DNA of 64,000 nucleotides from Thermoproteota archaeon (GTDB lineage: Archaea; Korarchaeota; JAOZGF01; JAOZFZ01), in contig JAOZFT010000004.1 in assembly GCA_027492035.1 (NCBI GenBank), forward strand, positions 1-64,000, read 5' to 3'. This document shows positions 27,646 through 35,629 of the stretch, one piece after another (position 1 is the first letter of the stretch; each line of letters begins with the position of its first letter). The notes below the pieces were generated by a model, which saw only the letters and a list, made by a program, of their open reading frames with translations, was not told where the DNA came from and ran no database searches. Both the position numbers and the translations under genes were made by a program.

Positions 27646-28974
27646 TCAATTTACTTCATTTAAAAGCAGAAAGTTCTCTATTTTACTATTTGCTCGGGCT
27701 AGGAAAGGTTCCTCACTGAATTTTAAAAATTCACCATCCTTAACTACAACTTCTCCATTTATTATAACTGTTGAAACATCTCTGCCACTGGCTGAGTAAA
27801 CCAAATGGGAAATTATTTCTTTTTTAGGTGTAAACCACGGTTTCTTCAGATTTATCAGGATTAAATCAGCCCTTTTTCCCTCACTTAACGACCCTATTTC
27901 TTTCTCTAAACCAAGTATTCGAGCTGCGTCAATAGTAACTGACTTAAGAACCTGAAAAGGAGGTAGAAATGAGGGATCTTTTAATATCCCCTTTTGAAGG
28001 AGAGATGCCAGTTTCATTTCGAAAAATAAATCTTGTCCATTATTGCTCGCTGCACCATCTGTTCCAAGCCCGATTTTCACATTTTCTTTCAGGAAAAGAT
28101 TTAGTGGCGCCACTCCATTCGCAAGTTTCAAATTACTACTTGGACAATGAACAATTGAAACACCGTATTTGGCAAGAGTTGAAACGTCTGTTTCAGTAAG
28201 ATACACTCCATGCGCAAGCAACAGGTTTTTATCTAAGTAACCTATATCCTCCATAAGTTCCACTTCTGTTTTCCCAAATTTCCTTTTGCAAAGATGTACG
28301 TTTAACTTATTCTCAGCTACGTGTGAGTGAAGGATCAAGTTTTTTTCGGCAGCTACTTCAGCTGACTTAGCCATTAATTCAGGTGAACTTGAGGGAAACC
28401 CACAAGGAGCTAAACCTAACATTACCCTGCCTTCCCTATTTTTATGCCACTTCTTGTAAACAACTTGAAAATTCTTAATTTGTTTATCTACGCTTTCAAT
28501 TTTCTGTCCAGGCACTTCAACTGTGTCTGCAAGAACTACTGTTAATATAAGCCTTATACCTGTTTCCACAGCTGCCTTAATTACTTGCTCCGGGAATGAT
28601 TCCATATCAACTGTTAAAGTTATGCCATTCTTTATTTTTTCAAGAAACGAAATTTTGGAACCTATAAAGCATATTTCCTCGTCAAATTTTTCATAAAGTT
28701 TAGAGGTTAGGTTTAACCAATCCATTAACCCTCTTCCATCACAAACTCCCCTTAAAACAGATTGTGTGGAGTGGTTATGTAGGTCTATTAAGCCAGGTAA
28801 TGCAACGCTACCTCTTCCATTAATTACTTCATCAATTACCCAATTCTTCATTAGTTTCTGGGTTTCACCTATTTCAACAATCTTGCCATCTTCAATAACC
28901 ATTGACTTGTTTTTCAGTAAAGCTTTTTCGTCCATTGTTAAAATGTAGTCTATGTCCTTAATTAATAAAGGCAT
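27646..28974 (-). CDS. mtaD: S-adenosylhomocysteine/methylthioadenosine deaminase-type amidohydrolase
   Basis: 442 residues. LPGLIDLHNHSTQSVLRG gives the first metal His pair (66, 68), with HSHVAEN, LAHGVYL and IGLGTDGAASNN supplying the remaining ligands and the catalytic Asp. This is the MtaD/DadD group, which deaminates 5'-methylthioadenosine, S-adenosylhomocysteine or 5'-deoxyadenosine. The last is a by-product of radical SAM enzymes such as that at 3478. Its ATG directly follows the stop codon of the phosphorylase gene, with AGGAGGGTG inside that gene, so the two are coupled. Confidence 0.85.
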   Translation of the reverse strand: MPLLIKDIDYILTMDEKALLKNKSMVIEDGKIVEIGETQKLMKNWVIDEVINGRGSVALPGLIDLHNHSTQSVLRGVCDGRGLMDWLNLTSKLYEKFDEEICFIGSKISFLEKIKNGITLTVDMESFPEQVIKAAVETGIRLILTVVLADTVEVPGQKIESVDKQIKNFQVVYKKWHKNREGRVMLGLAPCGFPSSSPELMAKSAEVAAEKNLILHSHVAENKLNVHLCKRKFGKTEVELMEDIGYLDKNLLLAHGVYLTETDVSTLAKYGVSIVHCPSSNLKLANGVAPLNLFLKENVKIGLGTDGAASNNGQDLFFEMKLASLLQKGILKDPSFLPPFQVLKSVTIDAARILGLEKEIGSLSEGKRADLILINLKKPWFTPKKEIISHLVYSASGRDVSTVIINGEVVVKDGEFLKFSEEPFLARANSKIENFLLLNEVN

Positions 28975-29727
28975 TTATTCACCCTCCTTTTTTCTCTTAA
29001 GCAAAACCAAAGCTTCCAGGGCTGCTTTTATTGTTTTCTTTTCACCTTCAAAGGTTTTCCTTTCCAATTCAGCAAACTGTGCTATTCCTTTACTAACCTC
29101 TTCTCCGAATTTAACAACGTTGTTTAGGACGGAGCCTGTAAAAAGGTTTTTAAGGGACCCCAAAACAAATAGGGTTGTTGTTTCCATGTCGTTACAAACT
29201 ACGTTTTTTTGAGACCAGTAATTGAGGGTTTCCTCTTCATCGGGAATGTAGAATGAGTCATGGCTTCTCCCTATACCTGTAAAAAATCTAAATTTCAATT
29301 TCTTTGCAGCTTCAACCAATGCATTAAAAACTTCAGGGTGTGCAACAGCTGGGTATATTTCAGGTACGTACATTTTCGTTGTTCCATCTTCCCTCACTGC
29401 AGCGTAGGGAATAACTAAGTCTCCAATATCTATCCCTTTTTTTGAAGCACCGCAGCTTCCAACCCTTATGAAAAATCTAACTCCGATCTTGCTTAATTCC
29501 TCTAAAGCTATACAAGTACTTGGCCCTCCTATGCCTGTGGAAGTAACCGTAACTTCTACACCTTTATAAAACCCTTTAACTGTGTAGAATTCCCTGTTTC
29601 TAGCAACTTCAACTTTATCAGTTAAAAAGGCACTTATCCTGTCCACTCTCCCAGGATCTCCTGGAAGGATAGCGAATTCTGAGACATCTTTTTCAGAGCA
29701 AAAAATATGAGGCTGCCTACCTTTCAT
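28975..29727 (-). CDS. nucleoside phosphorylase (uridine/purine nucleoside phosphorylase family)
   Basis: 250 residues. FAILPGDPGRVDRI, TSTGIGGPSTCIALEEL, IRVGSCGA and NDMETTTLFVLG are the phosphate- and ribose-binding motifs of the PNP/UDP hexameric phosphorylase family. It splits a nucleoside with phosphate to base and ribose-1-phosphate. With the deaminase downstream and a transporter after that, it forms a salvage operon. Two ATGs are in frame: the first (29736) is only 1 nt from GGAGGT, so the second at 29727, 10 nt away, is preferred. Base preference is unknown. Confidence 0.85.
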   Translation of the reverse strand: MKGRQPHIFCSEKDVSEFAILPGDPGRVDRISAFLTDKVEVARNREFYTVKGFYKGVEVTVTSTGIGGPSTCIALEELSKIGVRFFIRVGSCGASKKGIDIGDLVIPYAAVREDGTTKMYVPEIYPAVAHPEVFNALVEAAKKLKFRFFTGIGRSHDSFYIPDEEETLNYWSQKNVVCNDMETTTLFVLGSLKNLFTGSVLNNVVKFGEEVSKGIAQFAELERKTFEGEKKTIKAALEALVLLKRKKEGE

Positions 29728-29848
29728 TTTTTCCATTACCTCCTTTTCTACTTCGCTTTTTAAGATGCAATTTCTGGCTAAGATAAAATTAAAAGTTTAT
29801 TTAAAAAGGGAGATAAATGAAGAAAATTGAAAAAAGGAAGGTTTAGAA

Positions 29849-30610
29849 ATGGCTCCCTTAAATATTAATGAAAGAGTTTCTGTTGTTCTTGTTGAACCTG
29901 AAAGCCCTGGGAACATTGGTTTAATAGCGAGAGTAATGAAAAATTTTGGGTTTAGGAAATTGGTGGTGGTTAATCCACGTTGCGAAGTAAGAAGTAATGA
30001 AGCCTTGTCAAGAGCCATGCATGCAAGGGATATCCTTGAAGAAATCACTTTCTTCAACTGTTTAGAAGACTTGAAAAAGGTGAACGACTTGGTAGTTGCC
30101 ACAACGAGCAGGCTTGAATCTAGAACTAACGTTAAAAAGTTTTACCTTACACCCAAGGAGTTGGCTGAAAAAATAGTTAACAGCAATTACAAAGTTGCGT
30201 TGGTTTTCGGGAGGGAGAGCATAGGATTAACTAGGAAAGAAATAGATAAATGCGACTTGACAGCAAGAATAAATACCAACAAGGAATACAGGGTTTTAAA
30301 TATATCCCATGCGGTAGCCATTTTCCTTTATGTAATTTCAGATTTAAGTATTGAAAGAGGGAAGGAAAGGGGGAAGTTGAGTATTCCTTCTTCATTGGCT
30401 TCTAGGAAAGAAATGGATTTACTTGTTTCTTGGATGAGGGAGGCAGTGGATGTCTCTTCAAAAAACATAACGAGTAGGAATAGAAAAATCGCTTTTGAGA
30501 AGGTATTTAAAAGAAGTCTAATGAGAAAAAGGGAGGCTTACATATTAACAGGTTTTTTCCGAAACATTTATGAGTGTTTAACAAAAAATAAGATTAATAA
30601 GAGAAAATGA
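29849..30610 (+). CDS. trmJ: tRNA (cytidine-2'-O)-methyltransferase, TrmJ-type SpoU
   Basis: 253 residues. VSVVLVEPESPGNIGLIARV is motif 1 of SPOUT methyltransferases; VALVFGRESIGLTRKEI and LNISHAVAIFLYV form the knotted SAM site. The C-terminal helical tail fits archaeal TrmJ, which methylates the 2'-O of C32 in tRNA. It is monocistronic, ends 28 bp before the tRNA-Ser gene on the same strand, and so may be co-transcribed with it. ATG start. Confidence 0.9.
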   Translation: MAPLNINERVSVVLVEPESPGNIGLIARVMKNFGFRKLVVVNPRCEVRSNEALSRAMHARDILEEITFFNCLEDLKKVNDLVVATTSRLESRTNVKKFYLTPKELAEKIVNSNYKVALVFGRESIGLTRKEIDKCDLTARINTNKEYRVLNISHAVAIFLYVISDLSIERGKERGKLSIPSSLASRKEMDLLVSWMREAVDVSSKNITSRNRKIAFEKVFKRSLMRKREAYILTGFFRNIYECLTKNKINKRK

Positions 30611-30637
30611 AACGATCCCTTTTTTATGTAGATGGGA

Positions 30638-30738
30638 GCCGGGGTTGCCGAGTTAGGTTTAAGGCGGCGGACTCGAGATAAAAGAAAAGAAATCCGTTGG
30701 CTCTTGGAGCCACGTGGGTTCAAATCCCACCCCCGGCG
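30638..30738 (+). tRNA. tRNA-Ser (CGA anticodon) with 14-nt intron
   Basis: The acceptor stem GCCGGGG (30638-30644) pairs with CCCCGGC (30731-30737), with discriminator G30738 as usual for serine and no encoded CCA. The T arm is GTGGG TTCAAAT CCCAC, and the long variable arm GGCTC TTG GAGCC marks a type II tRNA. The anticodon loop reads CTCGAGA once 14 nt are removed after G37 (30677), giving anticodon CGA at 30674-30676. The intron 30678-30691 is purines plus one T. Spliced length is 87 nt. Confidence 0.9.
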
Positions 30739-31105
30739 CTCTGGCACAACCACATGTCCCTCACCAATAAAGGAGTAAAGGATAAGAATAAATTAAAGGT
30801 TTCCACGTATTGCTTTCCAACAACTTCTTTCACCTTCACCTTGCTACCTGAAATTAACACCCTCCTATTTGCAAGAAATTAAATTTGGGCTAGTCTTAAC
30901 TTTGAGTGATAATCATGGCCAGTAGAAAAGTTACGATTTAGGTGACAGGTTTATGTTATCGTTTAAAACATCAAGCGAGATTTTCAGAAAGCGTCCAATT
31001 ACACAAGGACTTAAATGGAGGGGCAGTATAATTAAGATACGAAGGGTTGTGAAAATTAAAAAGTAAGCTCGAGACTTAATTAAGTTTTTCAGCTGAGAAA
31101 CTTAA
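30739..31105. other. intergenic stretch downstream of tRNA-Ser
   Basis: No convincing gene. A forward frame around 30930-31065 reads about 45 protein-like residues ending SIIKIRRVVKIKK-stop but has no start with a ribosome site. A short start at 30915 (MASRKVTI) runs into a stop. I found no copy of the tRNA 3' end in the part of the window read, so there is no evidence of an integrated element. Confidence 0.35.
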
Positions 31106-31109
31106 TTAA
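31076..31109. terminator. 34-bp near-perfect palindrome over the stop of the surface-protein gene
   Basis: TTAATTAAGTTT (31076-31087) is the exact reverse complement of AAACTTAATTAA (31098-31109). The 10-nt centre (with CAGCTG) is also symmetric except for one pair. It includes the TAA stop of the reverse-strand gene ending at 31106. A 3'-end hairpin that stops or stabilises the transcript is likely; a protein-binding site is the alternative. Confidence 0.5.
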
Positions 31110-31831
31110 CTTCCACATCCGCAACCTTCACTAGGTAATTTCTCAACAACTGTTACATTTACTCTTTGGATTATTGACACAGGGTTAAAACCTCCTTTAG
31201 CAGCTAACACAGTAAAGGTGGCTGTAGTGTTTTCAGGTGTTGGAGTCCAAAGAAAAACTGTTTTTCCGTTCTTACCAGTGAAATTTACTGTGCGATACCA
31301 AAACTTACCCACATCAGATTCTATACTTACAGTAGCATCTCTCAAAGGGATTTCTTCATTGTTTAAAGGTATAAATACTGACACAACCACTTTCACTGAG
31401 TAATTTGCAAGCCACTGCTTTTTAGTGAATATTACAGGGTTTGGACAGCTGAATCCAAGTTTGAATTCACCAGGAGCCACTGAAAAATATTTTTCAGCCA
31501 AAACTTTGCCGTTTTCACCTGTTAGAACCAGTTTATATGGCCCTATTCCGTCTTCCTCCTTAAAAGTAAAGGTTAAGTTGATATTGTTAGGGGAAGCAGC
31601 TAAAGTTTTTCTTCTCACCTCTTTACCGCTCACTTGGTTGATGATTGAAACAGTAACTTCTCCGTTGTATTTATTGTTAAATTTAATTCCCAAATTCAGT
31701 TTTTTGTAGAGAGGAACTGATTTACTTATTTCAATTTCAACGGGTTTTTTTAAAGTCACTGGGTAAAGAAGAGCAATGATTACTATTAAAGCAACCAACG
31801 CAACCAGTAACTGAGAAAAATTAATTTTCAT
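31106..31831 (-). CDS. membrane-anchored surface protein with Ig-like domains
   Basis: 241 residues. One hydrophobic segment at 8-25 anchors it. The outside part has two beta-sandwich-like units, the second with ATVSIESDVGKFWYRTVNFT, GKNGKTVFLWTPTPENTTAT and RVNVTVVE, typical of bacterial/archaeal Ig-like (Big-type) repeats. It ends GCGCGS, a cysteine pair at the extreme C-terminus that is unusual for an exported protein and might be a lipid, metal or thioether site. There are several N-x-S/T sequons. Function unknown. Confidence 0.65.
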   Translation of the reverse strand: MKINFSQLLVALVALIVIIALLYPVTLKKPVEIEISKSVPLYKKLNLGIKFNNKYNGEVTVSIINQVSGKEVRRKTLAASPNNINLTFTFKEEDGIGPYKLVLTGENGKVLAEKYFSVAPGEFKLGFSCPNPVIFTKKQWLANYSVKVVVSVFIPLNNEEIPLRDATVSIESDVGKFWYRTVNFTGKNGKTVFLWTPTPENTTATFTVLAAKGGFNPVSIIQRVNVTVVEKLPSEGCGCGS

Positions 31832-31966
31832 TCTCCCCTCCTCTGAAAATATTGGTTCTTAATTTCTTCCTGGGTTTCTTCCCTAGCCTTACTTTTCCAC
31901 ACCTAAACCGTTAAAACACACCCTTTATTTAAATATTTCGATGGCTTCCTTGTTTAGGAGAAATCA

Positions 31967-32569
31967 TTAAAAAACTAGGATTTCGAAGTACTCTCTCTTT
32001 TTAGGCATCACAATAAAACCTTCTTCCTTGTCACCATAAGAAACTGTTCTTCTCAACAAATGGAGGTAAGCCACTAAAGCAGCAGTTAACGCATCTATTT
32101 CATGAATTGAAATTTTCTTCCTTAAAAACTTCAAACCTAACCTTTCAAATTCTTTCTTGAGAAGATCCACCTTCTTTTTACTTTCAAACCCAAAAATTTT
32201 TTGCGCCCCCCTTGGAAAGACTTCAATCACTTCCACCCCTTTCTTCCTGATTTCTTTGCTTAACTTTATCCCTCTATTCGTTAATTTTACCATACTAGGC
32301 AAATTGAAAGACAAAACCTTTATTTTTTTAGCAAGGAGTTGTTTCTCACAAGATCTTAGAAGAATTTTTTCCTTACCTCTCCTTTTTAGAGGGAAGCTAA
32401 GGGGGGAATCTATACTTACTAATGTAGGTTTCACTCCATGAATAAATTCTATTATTTCATGGTTAGAGTAAAGGATAAAAGTGTTGGCGGAACCTTTTTT
32501 TAACACACAAATACCTGAAGGATTGTTTTGTTCTGCAGCTAAATCTACACCAACTACTGTGTCTTTCAA
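31967..32569 (-). CDS. DUF429 family protein
   Basis: 200 residues. VGVDLAAEQNNPSGICVL, VSIDSPLSFP and VIEVFPRGAQKIFG, together with the late acidic IHEIDALTAALVAYLH, are the DUF429 signature. DUF429 is an RNase H-like-fold family of presumed nucleases with a set of conserved Asp residues. No activity is established. It follows the small 67-residue gene by 6 bp, on the same strand. Confidence 0.8.
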   Translation of the reverse strand: MKDTVVGVDLAAEQNNPSGICVLKKGSANTFILYSNHEIIEFIHGVKPTLVSIDSPLSFPLKRRGKEKILLRSCEKQLLAKKIKVLSFNLPSMVKLTNRGIKLSKEIRKKGVEVIEVFPRGAQKIFGFESKKKVDLLKKEFERLGLKFLRKKISIHEIDALTAALVAYLHLLRRTVSYGDKEEGFIVMPKKREYFEILVF

Positions 32570-32575
32570 ACTGGG

Positions 32576-32779
32576 TCACGGAATTTTGAAGGAATACTTC
32601 TCTCTCAACCTCTTCAAAACAGCCTCTGGTTTTAACTCTTCAAAATCTTCCAAGTTGGCTTCAATTATTTCTTCAGCTTTCTTCCTCAGTTCAGGATTTA
32701 AATCTTTTAACCCTTCCTCAATGTGTTTAGGCACTTTCTTCCTTTTAAGGAAGTCTTCAGGCCTTAAAACCTTCCCCAT
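32576..32779 (-). CDS. small charged helical protein, unknown
   Basis: 67 residues, about half charged (DFLKRKKVPKHIEEGLKDLN, KAEEIIEANLEDFEELKPEA), predicted to be all helix. I do not recognise a family. Good codon use, an ATG start and a 6-bp gap to the DUF429 gene support a real gene, probably acting with DUF429. It is divergent from fen1, about 130 bp apart. Confidence 0.6.
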   Translation of the reverse strand: MGKVLRPEDFLKRKKVPKHIEEGLKDLNPELRKKAEEIIEANLEDFEELKPEAVLKRLREKYSFKIP

Positions 32780-32906
32780 TCAATCACCCTTCCAAAAATT
32801 TTCAACAATGAACTAAAGAAATAAAACCTCTCCTTTCCTTTAAAAATAAATAATTAAAGAATCGAGGAATTAAAGGGTTTTATTTTCAAAGGGAGTGACT
32901 ACCAAG

Positions 32907-33929
32907 TTGGGAGTTAACTTAAAACCTTTAATCAGTCCTGAAAAAACAAGTTTTGAAAAATTAACAGGCAAAGTTTTAGCATTTGACGCAAACAACATGC
33001 TTTACCAGTTTCTAGCTTTAATTAGAACCTCAAAGGGCGAATTATTCAAAGATTCACAAGGAAGAGTAACTTCACACTTAAACGGCTTAATTTTCAGACT
33101 GACAAAGTTTTTAGACTACAACATAAAGCCTGTACTTGTCTTCGACGGCCCTCCTCTAAAACTAAAAATGGAAACTTTGAAAAAGAGAAGAAAACAAAGG
33201 GAAAAAGCTGAAAAAGAATGGCTGGAAGCTTTAAAGGAGGAAGACTATTTTAAAGCTTGGTCAAAAGCTGTTCAAACTTCAACGTTAACAAAGCAAATGG
33301 TTAAAGAAACAAAGGAACTCTTAACTTACATGGGTATTCCATTTGTGCAAGCCCCTTCAGATGCAGAGGCGCAAGCTGCTTACATGGCATCAAGAAAACA
33401 AGTTTACGCCTCATGTTCAAGAGATTACGACTCTATTTTATTCGGTTCACCTAGACTGTTGAGGTACCTAACATTTACTGGAAAAAAGTACCTAAGGACA
33501 AAAAAATCCTGGTATAGGTTAACACCGGAAAAAATTGAACTGAAGAAAATATTAAAGGAGTTAAAAATTACGAGGCAGCAGCTTGTGGATATAGCTTTAC
33601 TTGTAGGCACTGACTTCAATGAAGGAGTGAGGAGGATAGGGCCGAAAAAAGCTTATTTATTGGTTAAAAAATATGGCGGGATAAAGGAGTTAATAGAAAG
33701 TGGAAAAATCAGTTTCAAAGGAGATGTAGATGCTTTAAGAAAAATTTTTCTGGAACCGAAAGTGATAGATTGCGTAATAACATGGCACAAGCCAGACCGT
33801 GAAAACTTGATAAGCTTCCTTTGTGAAGAGAGAAACTTCAAAGAAGAAAGGGTTGAAACAGTGATAAAAAGACTTAATTCCTTTTTTGAAACACAGAAAC
33901 AATTAACTATTCAGAAATGGACGAACTAA
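32907..33929 (+). CDS. fen: flap endonuclease 1
   Basis: 340 residues from the TTG at 32907, which gives MGVNLKPLI, the canonical FEN1 N-terminus with Gly2 (a GTG at 32895 would add four residues and bury it). GGGAGTGA lies 8 nt upstream. Active-site strings are FDANNMLYQF, VFDGPP, APSDAEAQAAYM, SRDYDSILFG and VGTDFNEG, with the helix-hairpin-helix GVRRIGPKKA. The first of the paired catalytic acids (Glu158 in human FEN1) is Asp here. The C-terminus QLTIQKW resembles a PCNA-binding box. It removes 5' flaps in replication and repair. Confidence 0.95.
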   Translation: MGVNLKPLISPEKTSFEKLTGKVLAFDANNMLYQFLALIRTSKGELFKDSQGRVTSHLNGLIFRLTKFLDYNIKPVLVFDGPPLKLKMETLKKRRKQREKAEKEWLEALKEEDYFKAWSKAVQTSTLTKQMVKETKELLTYMGIPFVQAPSDAEAQAAYMASRKQVYASCSRDYDSILFGSPRLLRYLTFTGKKYLRTKKSWYRLTPEKIELKKILKELKITRQQLVDIALLVGTDFNEGVRRIGPKKAYLLVKKYGGIKELIESGKISFKGDVDALRKIFLEPKVIDCVITWHKPDRENLISFLCEERNFKEERVETVIKRLNSFFETQKQLTIQKWTN

Positions 33930-33955
33930 TTTTTTGAAGGAAGGGTGGAAAGTAA

Positions 33956-34258
33956 ATGAAGAAATATAAAGTTGTAATTGAAGTTGTGGATGTGAAGGGT
34001 TACTGTCCCCTCTATAAGGAGGGTGATAGAGTTACAGCTGAAAACTTCTATTTTAAAACAAGAGAATCTTCAAATATTTGTTTACATGCTTTCGTTTCTA
34101 TGTCAACTTTATTGTCTTCATTTTTGCACGGGGTTTCGGCTAAGGATTTGGGTTTAAGTGAAAAAGAGGATGAAGGCTTCTTGGAATGTCCAGACCCTGG
34201 CCCCCCTTACACAAAGGGTGGAAGAGTAGTTTTTAAGTTGAGGAGAATACCAGTTTAA
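33956..34258 (+). CDS. TIGR04076 family small protein
   Basis: 100 residues. CPLYKEGDRV near the start, ICLHAF in the middle and LECPDPGPPYTKGGRVVFKL at the end define the TIGR04076 family, found in archaea and anaerobic bacteria. Three conserved Cys and one His suggest metal or redox chemistry, but the role is unknown. It starts 27 bp after fen1 with AAGGAAGGGTGG upstream and precedes wecB by 18 bp. Confidence 0.85.
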   Translation: MKKYKVVIEVVDVKGYCPLYKEGDRVTAENFYFKTRESSNICLHAFVSMSTLLSSFLHGVSAKDLGLSEKEDEGFLECPDPGPPYTKGGRVVFKLRRIPV

Positions 34259-34276
34259 AGAGGGTGCCTTTAAACA

Positions 34277-35455
34277 ATGAAAATTTGCATTGTAGCCGGA
34301 GTGAGGCCAAACTTTGTTAAAATAGCTCCCCTTTATAAGGAGTTAAGCAGAAGTAAAAAACATCAATTGTTAATCGTTCACACAGGCCAGCATTTCAACA
34401 ACTCCCTTTCAAAAGTTTTCTTTGAACAACTCAACATACCTAAACCTGATTATTACTTAAACGTGAATTTTGGGAGTATAGCATCCCAGTATTCCTTGCT
34501 GCTTCCACGTTTAAGTAAAGTTTTAAGCGCGGAGAAACCTGATTTAGTTACTGTAGTAGGGGATGCAAACCCATCTTTTGCAGCGTCCTTAACTTCAGCA
34601 TTAAACCAAATACCAGTAGCACATGTGGAGGCTGGGTATAGGAGTATGGATTACAGAATGCCTGAGGAAATAAACAGGGTTTTAACGGATAAATTATCCA
34701 CTCTCCTTTTCGCACCAACAGGAACAGCTAAAAGAAACCTTTTAAGTGAAGGGTTCAGCCCAGAACAAATTTTCTTCGTAGGAAACATAATGATTGATTC
34801 ACTTAAAATGTTTAAAGAGAAATATGAAAAATCAAGGATAATGGATAGGTTAAACCTAGAAAAAAAAGGCTTCTGTTTAGTGACTATACATAGAAGAGAA
34901 AACGTGACTGACCAGGGGAATTTATCGAAAATTGTAAAAATAATTTTCGAAGTCCAGAAGAGGATAAAAACAATTTTTCCGATTCACCCGCTCACTAGAA
35001 AAAAAATGGCTGAAATAAATTTGCTGAAAAAAATTGAAAATATGGAAAATCTTCTCTTAGCAGAACCTTTACCTTATTTTGACTTCATTAAGTTGGAGAA
35101 AGAAAGTTTGTTTGTGGTAACTGACTCAGGAGGAGTGCAAGAAGAAACAACTTACTTCCAGAAACCTTGTTTAACCTTAAGATACAACACGGAGAGGGTT
35201 GAAACAGTTTTGAAAGGGACTAACAGACTTGTAGGGCTCGAAATAGAGCTTGTAAAAAAATATATAAGGAAAATAGAGAAAGGGGAATGGTTTGAAGGAA
35301 CAATCCCTATAAGATGGGACGGAGAAACTGCTGCACGAATCAGAAGAATACTTGAAAACTGGAGTAAACCAGTAAATTGGTTAAACATGTTAGAGAAGGG
35401 AGTGCCTATTAAAGAGATAAAATTTGATATTCAGTGGAAAAAATTCAATTTATGA
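34277..35455 (+). CDS. wecB: UDP-N-acetylglucosamine 2-epimerase (non-hydrolysing)
   Basis: 392 residues. VAGVRPNFVKIAPLY, HTGQHFN, VEAGYRSMDYRMPEEINR, IHRRENV and TDSGGVQEE are the motifs of WecB/MnaA. It interconverts UDP-GlcNAc and UDP-ManNAc. The likely next step, oxidation to UDP-ManNAcA, could be carried out by the dehydrogenase at 21130. It sits behind fen1 and the TIGR04076 gene on the same strand with short gaps, so it is probably co-transcribed. Full family length. Confidence 0.9.
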   Translation: MKICIVAGVRPNFVKIAPLYKELSRSKKHQLLIVHTGQHFNNSLSKVFFEQLNIPKPDYYLNVNFGSIASQYSLLLPRLSKVLSAEKPDLVTVVGDANPSFAASLTSALNQIPVAHVEAGYRSMDYRMPEEINRVLTDKLSTLLFAPTGTAKRNLLSEGFSPEQIFFVGNIMIDSLKMFKEKYEKSRIMDRLNLEKKGFCLVTIHRRENVTDQGNLSKIVKIIFEVQKRIKTIFPIHPLTRKKMAEINLLKKIENMENLLLAEPLPYFDFIKLEKESLFVVTDSGGVQEETTYFQKPCLTLRYNTERVETVLKGTNRLVGLEIELVKKYIRKIEKGEWFEGTIPIRWDGETAARIRRILENWSKPVNWLNMLEKGVPIKEIKFDIQWKKFNL

Positions 35456-35629
35456 CGGTATTTTTTTCAAAATTAACCAAGAAAAAACCTTTTCCTGATT
35501 AAATTTATTCCGAAGCACATAGAATTTTTTACAACAAAATAAAAAGTTTTTAAAAAAGACAAGCATGTTTTCTTCCTTTTCAAAGGGAAAACTCCTTTAC
35601 CAAAAATTTTTAGGAGAGGTTTAAGCGAA

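Noticed and set aside
30697-31105. Integration site next to tRNA-Ser
   Set aside because: No duplicate of the tRNA 3' end, integrase or mobile genes were seen nearby.
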